Shown: positions 25,761 through 34,854, numbered from the stretch's first letter. The stretch: DNA of 64,000 nucleotides from CAYTBN01 sp964436045 (GCA_964436045.1 CAYTBN010000007.1:62001-126000); one strand, 5' to 3'. Notes: generated by a model not told the origin, from the letters alone. Numbers and translations: made by a program.

Positions 25761-26429
25761 ATGTCTCGCAAGCAGCCCAAGCCGGCGCCCCGCCGGGAGA
25801 CGAAGGCCGAGAGCTGGACCAAGACCATCGTCCAGCTCGCCTTGGTCGTGCTGGTCGCCCTGGCGGCGCGCTCTAGCCTCGCGGACCACTACGTGATCCC
25901 CAGCGGATCGATGCTGCCCACCCTGAACATCCGCGACCGGGTGTTCGTCGGCAAGTCGGCCTACGGCTTGAGGGTGCCGTTCACCTCGATCACCGTGATG
26001 GGGGCCGAGCTTCCCTCGCGGGGCGACGTGGCGGTATTCCGGTCCCCGACCGACGGGTCGGTGTTCATCAAGCGCGTGGTCGCGGTCCCCGGCGACAAGA
26101 TCAAGGTCGTGGGAGGCCGACTGTACGTCAACGGCAAGCCCACCCGCTGGGAGAAGGACGCCGGCACGACCCGCGAGATCCTCGGCGAGCGGCGTTACAC
26201 CCTGCGGCTCCAGGACGGCGGTGGGCCCGACCAGGCCCTCGTCACCGTCCCCGACGACGCCTGCTTCGTGATGGGCGACAACCGCGGCAACAGCCAGGAC
26301 AGCCGCGCCTGGGGTTTCCTGCCCCTGAGCAACCTCCGCGGCCGTGCGATCGCCATCTACTGGCACAGCGGGGACGGGTTCTCCTGGGAACCCCTGTTCG
26401 AGGATCTGGCCGAACCCATCGACGAGTAG
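25761..26429 (+). CDS. lepB: Signal peptidase I
   Basis: 222 residues. One N-terminal membrane helix (about 21-38) anchors the catalytic domain on the outer face of the membrane. Ser50 in IPSGSMLPTL and Lys104 in FIKRVVAVPGD form the Ser-Lys dyad, and GDNRGNSQDSR is the conserved C-terminal box. It cleaves signal peptides from exported proteins, of which this window encodes many. The ATG at 25761 was chosen because GAGGAG lies eight bases upstream; the frame is open earlier without a ribosome site. It is followed by a hexamer microsatellite rather than by another gene of the export pathway. Confidence 0.96.
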   Translation: MSRKQPKPAPRRETKAESWTKTIVQLALVVLVALAARSSLADHYVIPSGSMLPTLNIRDRVFVGKSAYGLRVPFTSITVMGAELPSRGDVAVFRSPTDGSVFIKRVVAVPGDKIKVVGGRLYVNGKPTRWEKDAGTTREILGERRYTLRLQDGGGPDQALVTVPDDACFVMGDNRGNSQDSRAWGFLPLSNLRGRAIAIYWHSGDGFSWEPLFEDLAEPIDE

Positions 26430-26453
26430 TCCCCTCTCCGGCTCGGACGCGGG

Positions 26454-26519
<66 letters not shown>

Positions 26520-26551
26520 CGGAGCGACCTCCCGCTCGGCCCCGTACCTTC

Positions 26552-26579
26552 TTGATTCTGAACATTTGTTCAGTATACT
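26552..26579 (+). promoter_or_regulatory. SOS-type promoter: LexA-like palindrome filling the -35/-10 spacer
   Basis: TTGATT (26552-26557), then the perfect palindrome CTGAACATTTGTTCAG (26558-26573) as a 16-nt spacer, then TATACT (26574-26579). The palindrome plus the next base matches 16 of 17 positions of the published Myxococcus xanthus LexA consensus CTRHAMRYBYGTTCAGS. A repressor bound there would block RNA polymerase completely. The next ATG is only 6 nt after the -10, so the transcript should be leaderless. Confidence 0.8.
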
Positions 26580-26585
26580 AACCCC

Positions 26586-27416
26586 ATGGCCTCCCGCTTC
26601 CACGTCGGCGTCGTCGGCTTCCGCCATCCCCACTGGATAGGACCCTTCTATCCGGCCCGGGCGGGGACGGCGGACCAGCTCGACGCGTTCGTGGCGCGTT
26701 TCGACGCGGTGGAGTTGCCGCTGGAGGGGCTGGACGACATGCGGGCGATCGCCCGGCGCAACGGACCGCGGCCGCGGGTGCTGGTGACCCTGCCGCAGGC
26801 CTGGCTGCACCTGCCTGGCGGGCGCCTCCCCTTCCACCCCGGCCTCGACCTGCTGGAGGAGCTGGCCACCCGGGGGCCGCTGGCGGGCGTGCGGTTGCCC
26901 CTGGACGATCGCCTGCCGCCCACCCGCGCCAACGCGATCCACCTCCGCAAGCTGGCCAAGGTGTTCGCCGATCTGGGGCTCGCCATCGACCTGCCCGCGG
27001 GCCCCTGGCAGGACCCGGACGTGATCGCCTGGTTGGAACGGATCGGGGTCTCGGTGTGCTGGCGGGCCGACCCCCGCAAGCTGGCGCCGCCGGTGATCGC
27101 CGGGCCCAGCGGGGTGGTCCGGATCCCCGCGCCCCGGCGGCCCCACAACCGCCACGGTATCGGCGCCTTCCGCCGCCTGTTGCCCGGCCTACGGCGGCTG
27201 GCCGGGCGCCACTTCGATCTGCTGGTGCTGCTGGAGGAAGCCGGCGTCGGCGACGCCACCTGCCGTGATGCGCTGGAGCTGCGGGAGCTGTTGATCCGCG
27301 AGGGGCTGGATGGCGCACACTCGTCGCAGCCGACGGAACGGCGAGCCTCGAGCCACGAGGAGTCGCCGTGCGAACCCATTTTGTGTTCCGTCTGCTGGCG
27401 GTCATCACGCTGCTGA
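26586..27416 (+). CDS. DUF72-family TIM-barrel protein under a LexA-type operator
   Basis: 276 residues. The opening VGVVGFRHPHWIGPFYP and ARFDAVELP correspond to the DUF72/YecE start (GTSGW-x-hW-x-FYP and FxTVEIN), and the remaining strands fit a TIM barrel of that family, although several usual residues differ. The biochemical function of DUF72 is not established. The ATG at 26586 coincides with the expected transcription start and has no Shine-Dalgarno sequence, so it should be translated leaderlessly. The operator implies induction by DNA damage. The C-terminal 16 codons overlap the next gene, and the last residues (Cys/Ser/Arg-rich) may not be conserved. Confidence 0.75.
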   Translation: MASRFHVGVVGFRHPHWIGPFYPARAGTADQLDAFVARFDAVELPLEGLDDMRAIARRNGPRPRVLVTLPQAWLHLPGGRLPFHPGLDLLEELATRGPLAGVRLPLDDRLPPTRANAIHLRKLAKVFADLGLAIDLPAGPWQDPDVIAWLERIGVSVCWRADPRKLAPPVIAGPSGVVRIPAPRRPHNRHGIGAFRRLLPGLRRLAGRHFDLLVLLEEAGVGDATCRDALELRELLIREGLDGAHSSQPTERRASSHEESPCEPILCSVCWRSSRC

Positions 27417-27901
27417 CCTGCTCCCTGCTGGCCGCCACCGCGGCCGCCGACGAGCCGTTCACCAACGCCGACGTCATCACCGTGCTGGCGTTCATGGACT
27501 ACCACGGCAGCGACGCGTCCGTGCGCACCGAGGACACCACCCCCTCCTTCGTGGTCGCCACCGAGCACAACCCGAACAGCGCCTATTTCCTGTGCCGGGC
27601 CGAGCAGGACGACGACGACGACAAGCGGTCGGTCAAGGCCGGACAGATCGGGATATGGGGCGCCCAGAGTGTGCTGCGGCCCGACTCCGACTGGTCGATC
27701 GACTACGACGCCACCGAGGTCGAGCCCGGGGTCTGGCGGCTGGAGCCCGAGGAGACGCTGGTCCCCGGCGAGTACGCCATCTGGAAGGCCGCCGGCGAGA
27801 CCACGGGCACCTGGAACGCCTATCTCTACGACTTCGCCGTCGACGGCGATCCTCCGCCTGCCGACGAGAAGAAGAAGAAGAACAAGAAGGCCAAGAAGTA
27901 G
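27368..27901 (+). CDS. Hypothetical secreted protein with Lys-rich tail
   Basis: 177 residues that I do not recognise. The GTG at 27368, with GGAG upstream, opens a signal peptide (about residues 1-26, ending TAAA/DE). The mature domain is acidic with a DDDDD run near residue 82, and ends PPADEKKKKNKKAKK, a strongly basic tail. It overlaps the end of the DUF72 gene by 49 nt, so it is probably co-transcribed and would share SOS control. It should be periplasmic or extracellular. No enzymatic motif is visible. Confidence 0.7.
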   Translation: MRTHFVFRLLAVITLLTCSLLAATAAADEPFTNADVITVLAFMDYHGSDASVRTEDTTPSFVVATEHNPNSAYFLCRAEQDDDDDKRSVKAGQIGIWGAQSVLRPDSDWSIDYDATEVEPGVWRLEPEETLVPGEYAIWKAAGETTGTWNAYLYDFAVDGDPPPADEKKKKNKKAKK

Positions 27902-27904
27902 GGA

Positions 27905-29137
27905 TCAGTCCGCGGCCGGGATCCGGCCGCCGCCCACCAGGAATCCGTCGATGGTCTCCAGCCGCTCCAGCGGCCACGGGAGGTTCATCGGGGGCAGGGG
28001 GATCTCCCAGGGCAGCCGCTTCTTGGCCACCTCACCCTTGCCGTCCAGCTCCAGCGTCTCCAGCCGGACCACCAGGTGGTCGACGTCCCAGCGCAGGGCG
28101 CCGGAGGCCTCCAGATCGTGGGTACCGGGGGGCGACCGGAAGCGCCAGACCCGCACCCGGGCCAGGAAGCCCGTGCCGTCCAGGTGCAGGAAGGAGAGGT
28201 CGGGCCGGTCGGGGGCCGCGATCATGCCCCCATCCAGGTAGCCAGCCAGAGCTGCCCGCGCCAGGGCCAGGCCCAGGGTCTCCTGGTCCGCCTGCACCAT
28301 CCAGTCCTCGTCCACGGGCCGAAGATCGCCGGGGGCGATGGAGGGCGCGCCCACCGTCGGAAGCGCAGTGTGGAGACCGACGAACAAGGTCGGCAATCCG
28401 TCGGGGAAGGTCCGCACCACCGCGTCGGTGAGGGGTAACAAGCCCGGCTCCGGGCCCAGCCGCTCGATGCTGGCCAGGGGCTGGGCATCCAGGGGGGTCT
28501 GCCGCAGGTGCTCCCGCAGCGCCCCCTGGGCGGCGCCGGAGATCAGGGCACCGGATCCCGGCGGAAACGCCGGCAGCTGGACCGAGACCCGCACTCCGTC
28601 CGGCTGCGCAACCATCGCCAGCAGCTCGACTCCCCCCTTCTCCAACACCCGCGCACCCAGCTCGATGGGGAGCAGGGCGGCGACCCTGACGGGCTGCGCC
28701 ATCGCCAGGGGTCCCGCCTCGGCGCTGGCCGTACCCGGCACCGAGACCAGAAGGTCCACCGAGGCATCGCCCCGCTCGGGAGCCCGTCGAAGCTCCACGA
28801 CCAGTTCCGGCCAGTCGGGTACGAACACCAACGAGGGCGCGCCGGTCTCGGCGCCGCCGGCCACGACGATCTCGGCCAGCTCGCGCTCCTCGATGGTCCG
28901 CAACACCCGCCGGCGGACCAGCTCCGCGGCCGCCTCGATTCGCAGGGACGCACCGATGGGAAACCGGTCAGGTGAAGGCGGATCACCGGGCTCGGCGTAC
29001 AGGGCATCGAGGCGCGAGTCGAGGGCTCGCTGCAGGCGCCGAGTGGCACAGCCAGGAGCCGCCAACGCCAGCAGCAGAAGGCCCGCCAACACGTGGGTGA
29101 TCCACGCCGACGGTCTGCCCCTATACTGGGCGCGCAT
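27905..29137 (-). CDS. Hypothetical lipoprotein
   Basis: 410 residues. The ATG at 29137 has GGAGG eight bases upstream. The signal peptide ends in the lipobox LAAPGC, so the mature protein is lipid-anchored from its Cys. The body is a beta-rich domain (VDLLVSVPG, RVSVQLPAFPPGSG, TLFVGLHTALPTVG) without catalytic signature. The size and alternating amphipathic strands recall the lipoprotein at 41258-42754, but no homology is claimed. Its start codon overlaps that of the divergent symporter in the bases CATG, so its ribosome site lies inside the symporter coding sequence. It is probably an outer-membrane or periplasmic structural protein. Confidence 0.72.
   Translation of the reverse strand: MRAQYRGRPSAWITHVLAGLLLLALAAPGCATRRLQRALDSRLDALYAEPGDPPSPDRFPIGASLRIEAAAELVRRRVLRTIEERELAEIVVAGGAETGAPSLVFVPDWPELVVELRRAPERGDASVDLLVSVPGTASAEAGPLAMAQPVRVAALLPIELGARVLEKGGVELLAMVAQPDGVRVSVQLPAFPPGSGALISGAAQGALREHLRQTPLDAQPLASIERLGPEPGLLPLTDAVVRTFPDGLPTLFVGLHTALPTVGAPSIAPGDLRPVDEDWMVQADQETLGLALARAALAGYLDGGMIAAPDRPDLSFLHLDGTGFLARVRVWRFRSPPGTHDLEASGALRWDVDHLVVRLETLELDGKGEVAKKRLPWEIPLPPMNLPWPLERLETIDGFLVGGGRIPAAD
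29122..29127 (+). promoter_or_regulatory. -10 hexamer 8 nt before the symporter start
   Basis: TATACT ends 8 nt before the ATG at 29136, so transcription would start at or within a base or two of the start codon. No convincing -35 is visible. Confidence 0.5.
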
Positions 29138-30881
29138 GGTGCTGTCCTCCGTCGACCTGGCCATCGTCGCCGCCTACCTCGCCTTCGCCCTCGGGGTCGG
29201 GCTCGTCTCCCTGCGCCGCGCGTCGCGCTCCGCCGACGCGTTCTTCGTCGCCGGCCGGAGCCTGCCCGGCTGGCTGCTCGGGGTCTCGATGGTGGCCACC
29301 ACCTTCGCCGTCGACACCCCGCTGGTGGTGACGGGCATCGTCGCAGGAGACGGGATCGTCGGCAACTGGTTCTGGTGGTCCACCGCCATCGGCCACGTGG
29401 GGGCGATCGTCCTGTTCGGCCGCCTCTGGCGCCGGGCCGAGGTCCTCACCGACGCGGAGCTGGTCGAGCTGCGGTACGGCGGCCGGCCCGCGCGGGTGCT
29501 GCGCTCGGTCCAGGCCTGCTTCTACGCCGTGGCCATCAACAGCATCGTGCTGGGGTGGGGGCTGGCGGCCATGAGGAAGGTCTCGGCGGCGGTGCTGCCC
29601 TGGGATCCGGAATGGGTCGTGGTCGGATTTGTGCTGTTCGCCCTGCTGTACAGCGCCCTGGGCGGCCTCCGGGCGGTGGTCCTCACCGACCTGGTCCAGT
29701 TCACCTTCGCGATGACCGGATCGGTGGCGCTGGCCTTCCTGGCGGTCCGCGAGGTGGGCGGACTGGGCCCGCTGGTCGACCAGATCCGCTCCCTGCCCGG
29801 CGGTGACGACACCCTGCGGATGGTGCCCGGCGCCGGCTCTGGCTCCCTGGTGGTCACCGTGTTCGCCACCTACGTCCTGGTCCAGTGGTGGGCACGGATG
29901 GCGGCCGACGGTGGTGGCTACCTGGCCCAGCGCATGTTCGCCGCCCGCGACGACCGCCAGGCGGCGACCGCAGCCGGCTGGTTCGTCTGGCTGCATTACG
30001 TCGTCCGTCCCTGGCCCTGGATCCTGGTCGGCCTGGCGGCCCTGGTGCTGTTCCCGCCCGGCTCGGCCGAGGAGCTGGCCAGCCTACCCCTGCTGAACGA
30101 GGCGGGGGACGTGGACCGGGAGGCCGCCTACCCGCTCCTGCTGGTGAAGCTGATGCCGGTCGGGCTGCTGGGCATCGCCGTCGCGGCCCTGCTGGCGGCG
30201 TTCATGTCCACGGTCGACACCCACATCCACTGGGGCACCTCCTACCTGGTCAACGACCTGTACCGGCAGCTGATCCGGCCCCGCGCCGGGCAACGCGAGC
30301 TGATGATCGCCTCGTGGCTGTGCATGGCCGGGATGGCTGCGTTGGCGCTGGCGGTCGGCCAGGTCATCGACCGGGTGGAGGATGCCTGGAAGTTCCTGGC
30401 CGCCGCCGGAGCCGGCATGGGCACACCTGCTCTGCTGCGCTGGATCTGGTGGCGGATGACCGCCTGGGCCGAGCTGCTGGGCATGCTCACCGGGGCGGTG
30501 ACCGCCGTGATCACCTACACCTTCGCCCCCGACCTGATCCACGCCCACCGCCTCTGGATCACCGCGGGGGCGTCGGTCACCGTCTCCGCCCTCGCCGTCG
30601 CCTTCGGCCCCGCCACCGCCCCCGAGGTCCTGCGCACCTTCGTCGCCCGCGTCCGCCCCCCCGGATACTGGGGCCCCCACGCCACCGGCGCCCCCGGCCT
30701 GGGCCTCCTCCTCGGCGCCTGGGCGGCCGGCATCGTCGCCGTCTTCGCCGCCCTGATCGGCATCGGCCACCTGCTCCTCGGCGCCCCCACCAGCGGCGCC
30801 CTCCTCGCCCTGCTCGCCCTCACCACCTGGCTCCTCAGCCGACACCTGGTCCGCCGCGCGGATCGCCTTTCGGGATCCTGA
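29136..30881 (+). CDS. Sodium:solute symporter (SSS family)
   Basis: 581 residues with about 13-14 predicted membrane helices, the usual SSS topology. The first helices carry family features (AYLAFALGVGLVSLRR, RSADAFFVAGRSLPGWLLG, STAIGHVGAIVLFGRLWRRA), and the middle has WWARMAADGGGYLAQRMFAARD and AFMSTVDTHIHWGTSYLVNDLY, matching the sodium-binding helix 8 region. It would import a small solute, unidentified, with Na+. The ATG at 29136 was chosen because it follows a -10 hexamer directly and opens the first helix. No Shine-Dalgarno sequence is seen. A hairpin follows the stop. Confidence 0.9.
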   Translation: MVLSSVDLAIVAAYLAFALGVGLVSLRRASRSADAFFVAGRSLPGWLLGVSMVATTFAVDTPLVVTGIVAGDGIVGNWFWWSTAIGHVGAIVLFGRLWRRAEVLTDAELVELRYGGRPARVLRSVQACFYAVAINSIVLGWGLAAMRKVSAAVLPWDPEWVVVGFVLFALLYSALGGLRAVVLTDLVQFTFAMTGSVALAFLAVREVGGLGPLVDQIRSLPGGDDTLRMVPGAGSGSLVVTVFATYVLVQWWARMAADGGGYLAQRMFAARDDRQAATAAGWFVWLHYVVRPWPWILVGLAALVLFPPGSAEELASLPLLNEAGDVDREAAYPLLLVKLMPVGLLGIAVAALLAAFMSTVDTHIHWGTSYLVNDLYRQLIRPRAGQRELMIASWLCMAGMAALALAVGQVIDRVEDAWKFLAAAGAGMGTPALLRWIWWRMTAWAELLGMLTGAVTAVITYTFAPDLIHAHRLWITAGASVTVSALAVAFGPATAPEVLRTFVARVRPPGYWGPHATGAPGLGLLLGAWAAGIVAVFAALIGIGHLLLGAPTSGALLALLALTTWLLSRHLVRRADRLSGS

Positions 30882-30882
30882 C

Positions 30883-30906
30883 CGAGTCCAGCTCCGGCCG
30901 GACTCG
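30883..30906. terminator. Hairpin between convergent genes
   Basis: CGAGTCC (30883-30889) and GGACTCG (30900-30906) form a 7-bp stem with a 10-nt GC-rich loop in the 25-nt gap between the symporter and arylsulfotransferase-like genes. It could terminate transcription from both sides; no T-run follows. Confidence 0.45.
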
Positions 30907-32478
30907 CTAGCGCTCCACGTCGTACCACCAGGTGGTGTCGTAGAGGCTGGGGAAGTAGTTCAGCCGGTAGAAGCGGGGCATGTCGGGGCAGTGGTAGCGC
31001 CAGATCTCCTCGCCGCCGGGGTAGGTGATCTCGGCGATCCAGGGGTCGCCGAGGCCCTCGTCGAACATCAGCGAGGTGGCGCCGGGGAGCATGTCGGCGT
31101 CGCCGAGCTGCTTGGAGTAGAAGTGGGCGGGATCGTCCTCGTCGGGGCTGCCGTACTCGAAGTGGACGGTGGCGCGGCGGCTGTCCTCGTCGATCTCGAG
31201 TTCGACGATGCGGCTGTGCTGGTCGGTGGAGTCCGGGTCGCCGTCCTCGTCGGGGCGGGTGACGCCGTTGTCGTAGATCAGGAAGCGGGTGCGGTCGCCG
31301 TCGTGGGCCTGCCACTCGGGGGCGTGCTGCTGGTAGAACCAGCGGCGAGGGTCGAGGGGTTCCGGGTCGGCGGCGTCCAGATCGTCGACCAGCTCGAAGT
31401 CGCCACCGTAGCCGAGACGCCAGAGGACCTCGTCGGTCTCGACGTCGATCTTGATCACCCAGTCCTGGGCCCGCAGGCTCATCCAGAAGAACTCGCCGCC
31501 ATCGTGATTGCCGTGCAGCAGGGCGTTGCCGTGGTTCCAGTAGCGGGCGCCCCCCTCGTCATGGATACCGTAGCGGTCGTAGTCGATCATCGTGGGATCG
31601 ATGGAGACGCCGTCCCCCATCTCGCCGTGGATGTGCCAGTCCCAGATCACCTCCTCGGTGTGGCGGTCGAAGACGATGAGGCCGGTCCCGCCCCGCTCCT
31701 CGCCGTCGACGATGTCCACCGTGGCCGTGGTGAACGCCACCGCGCCTGCCCAGGGGCCCTCGGTGAGCTCGATCACCTCGTGCATGTCGACCCAGTCGTG
31801 GAAGAAGCGGGTGCGGCCCTCGAACCACAGGTCGATGAACTCGCCGGTCATCGCGCCGTAGCGGTCGAAGAAGGCCACGAACGAGTCGCTGTCCCCCACC
31901 GCGGCGTAGCTGCCATCGGCGAGCACGGTGACCTGCTGCATCCGCTCGCCGTCGGGGTGACGGAGCCACCACACGGGCACTCCCTCGCGATCGACGCAGA
32001 GGTAGATCGGGGTCTCGTCCACCAGCCGGTGGTTGCTGCAGATCACCTCGTCGACATCGAACAGGCTCGGATCGGGGGCCGTGACCGTACACACGGGCCA
32101 GCCCTCGGGCAGGGGCTCCGTCTGGAAGTCCTGGGTGGTCGAGATCCAGCTCTGCTTGTCGTCGTCGGCCACCGCGCGGATCGAGTACTGGGTATCGGGC
32201 CGTAATCCCATCACGAAGAACTCGGTCATCACACCCGGTGAAAGAACGAGGGGCGGCGTGGACCGGTCGAAGGCCTCGCCGACGCCGTACTCCACCGTGA
32301 CCTCGATCTCCGAGTCGACGGTCACCCTCGCCAGCGCGCTGAAGGGATTGGTCTCGTTGGCGAGCACCCGGATGTTGCCCTCGAGCGCGCAGCTGTCCAC
32401 GAACGGGCCGTCGCCCGCCCCGCAGGCCAGCACGGCGAGCATTCCGGGCAGCAACAGCGCGGATCGGCGGGTTCTCAT
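30907..32478 (-). CDS. Arylsulfotransferase-like lipoprotein
   Basis: 523 residues. The signal peptide ends in a lipobox (AVLAC, Cys19). An Ig/fibronectin-like domain (about 30-130) precedes a six-bladed propeller of the arylsulfotransferase type. Family features are WNHGNALLHGNHDGGEFFW, LRAQDWVIKIDVETDEVLW and QQHAPEWQAHDG, the last with a His at the position of a catalytic His. Bacterial relatives transfer sulfate between phenols in the periplasm, but many propellers of this family have other or unknown roles. Here it would face the periplasm or surface. It is a single gene, convergent with the symporter. Confidence 0.75.
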   Translation of the reverse strand: MRTRRSALLLPGMLAVLACGAGDGPFVDSCALEGNIRVLANETNPFSALARVTVDSEIEVTVEYGVGEAFDRSTPPLVLSPGVMTEFFVMGLRPDTQYSIRAVADDDKQSWISTTQDFQTEPLPEGWPVCTVTAPDPSLFDVDEVICSNHRLVDETPIYLCVDREGVPVWWLRHPDGERMQQVTVLADGSYAAVGDSDSFVAFFDRYGAMTGEFIDLWFEGRTRFFHDWVDMHEVIELTEGPWAGAVAFTTATVDIVDGEERGGTGLIVFDRHTEEVIWDWHIHGEMGDGVSIDPTMIDYDRYGIHDEGGARYWNHGNALLHGNHDGGEFFWMSLRAQDWVIKIDVETDEVLWRLGYGGDFELVDDLDAADPEPLDPRRWFYQQHAPEWQAHDGDRTRFLIYDNGVTRPDEDGDPDSTDQHSRIVELEIDEDSRRATVHFEYGSPDEDDPAHFYSKQLGDADMLPGATSLMFDEGLGDPWIAEITYPGGEEIWRYHCPDMPRFYRLNYFPSLYDTTWWYDVER

Positions 32479-32589
32479 CGGGGAGGCATCCTAGCAGCCT
32501 CGCGAGCGGGTGCCACGGCTCCACCGCCCTTGGCGGTCCGGGCTTTTTCCCCTACCATGCGCTCCTTCGTCCCCCGCGAGGAGTCCCCG

Positions 32590-34335
32590 ATGCGCATGTC
32601 CCGAGCCTTCTTGTACACGCTGCGTGAAGCCCCCGCAGACGCCGAGGTCGCCAGCCACGTCCTGCTGTCCCGCGCCGGCTTCATCCACAAGCTGTCGGCA
32701 GGACTGTACGACTACGCGCCCGCGATGTGGCGGGTGCTCCGCAAGATCTCACGGATCGTCCGCGAGGAGATGGACCGCGCCGGGGCCCAGGAGCTGATGC
32801 TGCCGATCCTGCAACCCCGGGAGATCTGGGACCAGAGCGGACGCTGGGATCGGTACGTCACTGACGGCATCCTGTTCCATTTCGACGACCGCAAGGCCTC
32901 CGAGGTCTGCCTCGGACCGACCCACGAGGAGGTCATCACCGATCTCGTCCGGACCAAGGTCGGGAGCTACCGTCAGCTACCGCTGAACCTGTACCAGATC
33001 CAGACCAAGATGCGGGACGAGATCCGGCCGCGGTTCGGCCTGATGCGCGCCCGCGAGTTCATCATGAAGGACGCCTACTCCTTCGACGTGGACGAGGCGG
33101 GGCTCGACGTCGCCTACGACGCCATGGACCGCGCCTACAACGCCATCTTCCGCCGCTGCGGGCTGAAGTTCATGGCGGTCGAGGCGGACCCGGGCGCCAT
33201 CGGCGGCAGCGGCAGCCAGGAGTTCATGGTCATCGCCGACACGGGCGAGGACGCGATCCTGTACTGCGACGACTGCCACTACGCCGCCAACGTCGAGAAG
33301 GCGTCCAGCGTGGCCCCGGAGCGGGTCCCCAACGGCGATCCCCGGCCCCTGCGGCGCGAGGACACTCCGGACGTGCGTTCGGTGGAGCAGCTACACCAGT
33401 TCTTCCAGGAACTACGCGCCGATCAGATGGTCAAGACCGTGCTGTACAAGGCCGAGTTCGCCGACCGGGACGGGGTCGTCGCGGTGCTGATGCGGGGCGA
33501 TCTGCCCATCTCGGAGGTCAAGCTGGCCAACTCGCTGGACTGCCTGGCGGTCTCCCTGGCCGACGACGAGACCGTCAAGCGCGTCACCGGCGCCGATGTG
33601 GGGTTCGCCGGGCCGATCGGGCTAACCGACGACGTGCGGGTGCTCGGCGACCTGACCATCGAGGGCATGACCAACTTCCTCTGCGGCGCCAACACCACCG
33701 ACGTCCACTGCCTGGACGTGAACTTCGGCCGCGATCTGCCCGCGCCCGAGTTCGCCGACCTGCGGGAATCCCAGGCCGGCGAGGGGTGCCCGCGCTGCGG
33801 CGCGCCGCTGGCGGCTGCCCGGGGCATCGAGGTGGGCCACATCTTCAAGCTGGGCACCAAGTACAGCGCGGCGATGGGTGCCACCTTCACCGCCGAGAGC
33901 GGGGGCCAGCAGCCCTTCGTGATGGGGTGCTACGGCATCGGGGTCAGTCGCATCGCCGCGTCGGCGGTGGAGCAGCGCCACGACAAGGGCGGCATCATCT
34001 GGCCGATGCCCCTCGCGCCGTGGCAGGTCCACCTGCTGCAGCTCAACGTCAAGGACGAGGACCAGCGCCGGGTGGCCGAGGGGCTGCACCAGCAACTGAC
34101 CGACGCCGGCGTCGAGGTCCTGTTCGACGACCGCAAGGGTTCGGCGGGCATCAAGTTCAAGGATGCCGACCTGATCGGGCTGCCCCTGCGGGTGGTCGCC
34201 GGCCGCGGCGCCAAGGACGGCAAGGTGGAGTTCAGCGTCCGGGGCGAAGAGGGTCGCGAGGATCTGCCGGTGGCCGAGGTGCTCGGGCAGGTGACCGCTC
34301 GGATCGAAGCCGCGATGGCCGCCGTGCGCGGCTGA
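32590..34335 (+). CDS. proS: Prolyl-tRNA synthetase
   Basis: 581 residues, bacterial class IIa form. Motif 2 and surrounding regions are intact (LGPTHEEVITDLVR, YQIQTKMRDEIRPRFGLMRAREFIMKDAYSFD). An insertion of about 170 residues between motifs 2 and 3 (about 230-400) is the editing domain that clears Ala-tRNAPro. VMGCYGIGVSRIAASAVEQ is motif 3, followed by the anticodon-binding domain (about 480-575). The ATG at 32590 was chosen because GAGGAG lies six bases upstream; an upstream ATG at 32557 lacks a ribosome site. It charges tRNAPro in the cytoplasm and is the clearest housekeeping gene of the window. Confidence 0.97.
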   Translation: MRMSRAFLYTLREAPADAEVASHVLLSRAGFIHKLSAGLYDYAPAMWRVLRKISRIVREEMDRAGAQELMLPILQPREIWDQSGRWDRYVTDGILFHFDDRKASEVCLGPTHEEVITDLVRTKVGSYRQLPLNLYQIQTKMRDEIRPRFGLMRAREFIMKDAYSFDVDEAGLDVAYDAMDRAYNAIFRRCGLKFMAVEADPGAIGGSGSQEFMVIADTGEDAILYCDDCHYAANVEKASSVAPERVPNGDPRPLRREDTPDVRSVEQLHQFFQELRADQMVKTVLYKAEFADRDGVVAVLMRGDLPISEVKLANSLDCLAVSLADDETVKRVTGADVGFAGPIGLTDDVRVLGDLTIEGMTNFLCGANTTDVHCLDVNFGRDLPAPEFADLRESQAGEGCPRCGAPLAAARGIEVGHIFKLGTKYSAAMGATFTAESGGQQPFVMGCYGIGVSRIAASAVEQRHDKGGIIWPMPLAPWQVHLLQLNVKDEDQRRVAEGLHQQLTDAGVEVLFDDRKGSAGIKFKDADLIGLPLRVVAGRGAKDGKVEFSVRGEEGREDLPVAEVLGQVTARIEAAMAAVRG

Positions 34336-34344
34336 CCCGCCCCG

Positions 34345-34854
34345 TCAGCCGAACCGGGACAGGGCGAACAGCAAGATCAACAGGGCCGCCACGACCACGA
34401 TACCCAGCAGGGTCGTCGTGACGATCGCCCGCCCCTTCTCCTCCTCGCGAGACGGTTCGACCAGCACGAAGCGGAGATCGCGGCCCGGGTCGGCGTCGGG
34501 GGCGTCCGGAGCATCCACCGATGTCCGGCCGAGCCGGGTGCTCAGATCCCGCGCCTGGTCGGCGTCCAGATCGGCGAAGCGGATCCCCAGCCGCGGTCGC
34601 AGCCCCGCGCTGACGTGCGCCACCTTGCCCGGGAGTCTCATGGCTGCCTGGCCCTCGAGCTCGCCGGGGATCTCGACCTGCACTTCCTGGGCGGCGGTCA
34701 GGTCCAGCCGGACGGCCAGGACCGGGTCGGCGAATCCGGCGCCATCGGCGCTCAGATCTCGCAGGGTGCCGGGATGCTGCACGCCGTCCACCACCAGGTA
34801 GACGCCGATGGGCAAGGACTTTCGCGCCGATCCTCGCCGTTCGTCATCGGACAT
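34345..34854 (-). CDS. PilZ-domain protein with C-terminal membrane anchor
   Basis: 169 residues. The PilZ cyclic-di-GMP signature is complete: RGSAR near residue 7 (RxxxR) and DLSADG (DxSxxG) near residue 33. A linker of about 30 residues leads to one C-terminal membrane helix (about 145-166) ending at SRFG. The protein would therefore be tail-anchored with its sensor in the cytoplasm, a less usual architecture for PilZ. It probably transmits c-di-GMP levels to an envelope process. The HD-GYP-like protein at 10696 could belong to the same signalling network. Confidence 0.88.
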   Translation of the reverse strand: MSDDERRGSARKSLPIGVYLVVDGVQHPGTLRDLSADGAGFADPVLAVRLDLTAAQEVQVEIPGELEGQAAMRLPGKVAHVSAGLRPRLGIRFADLDADQARDLSTRLGRTSVDAPDAPDADPGRDLRFVLVEPSREEEKGRAIVTTTLLGIVVVAALLILLFALSRFG

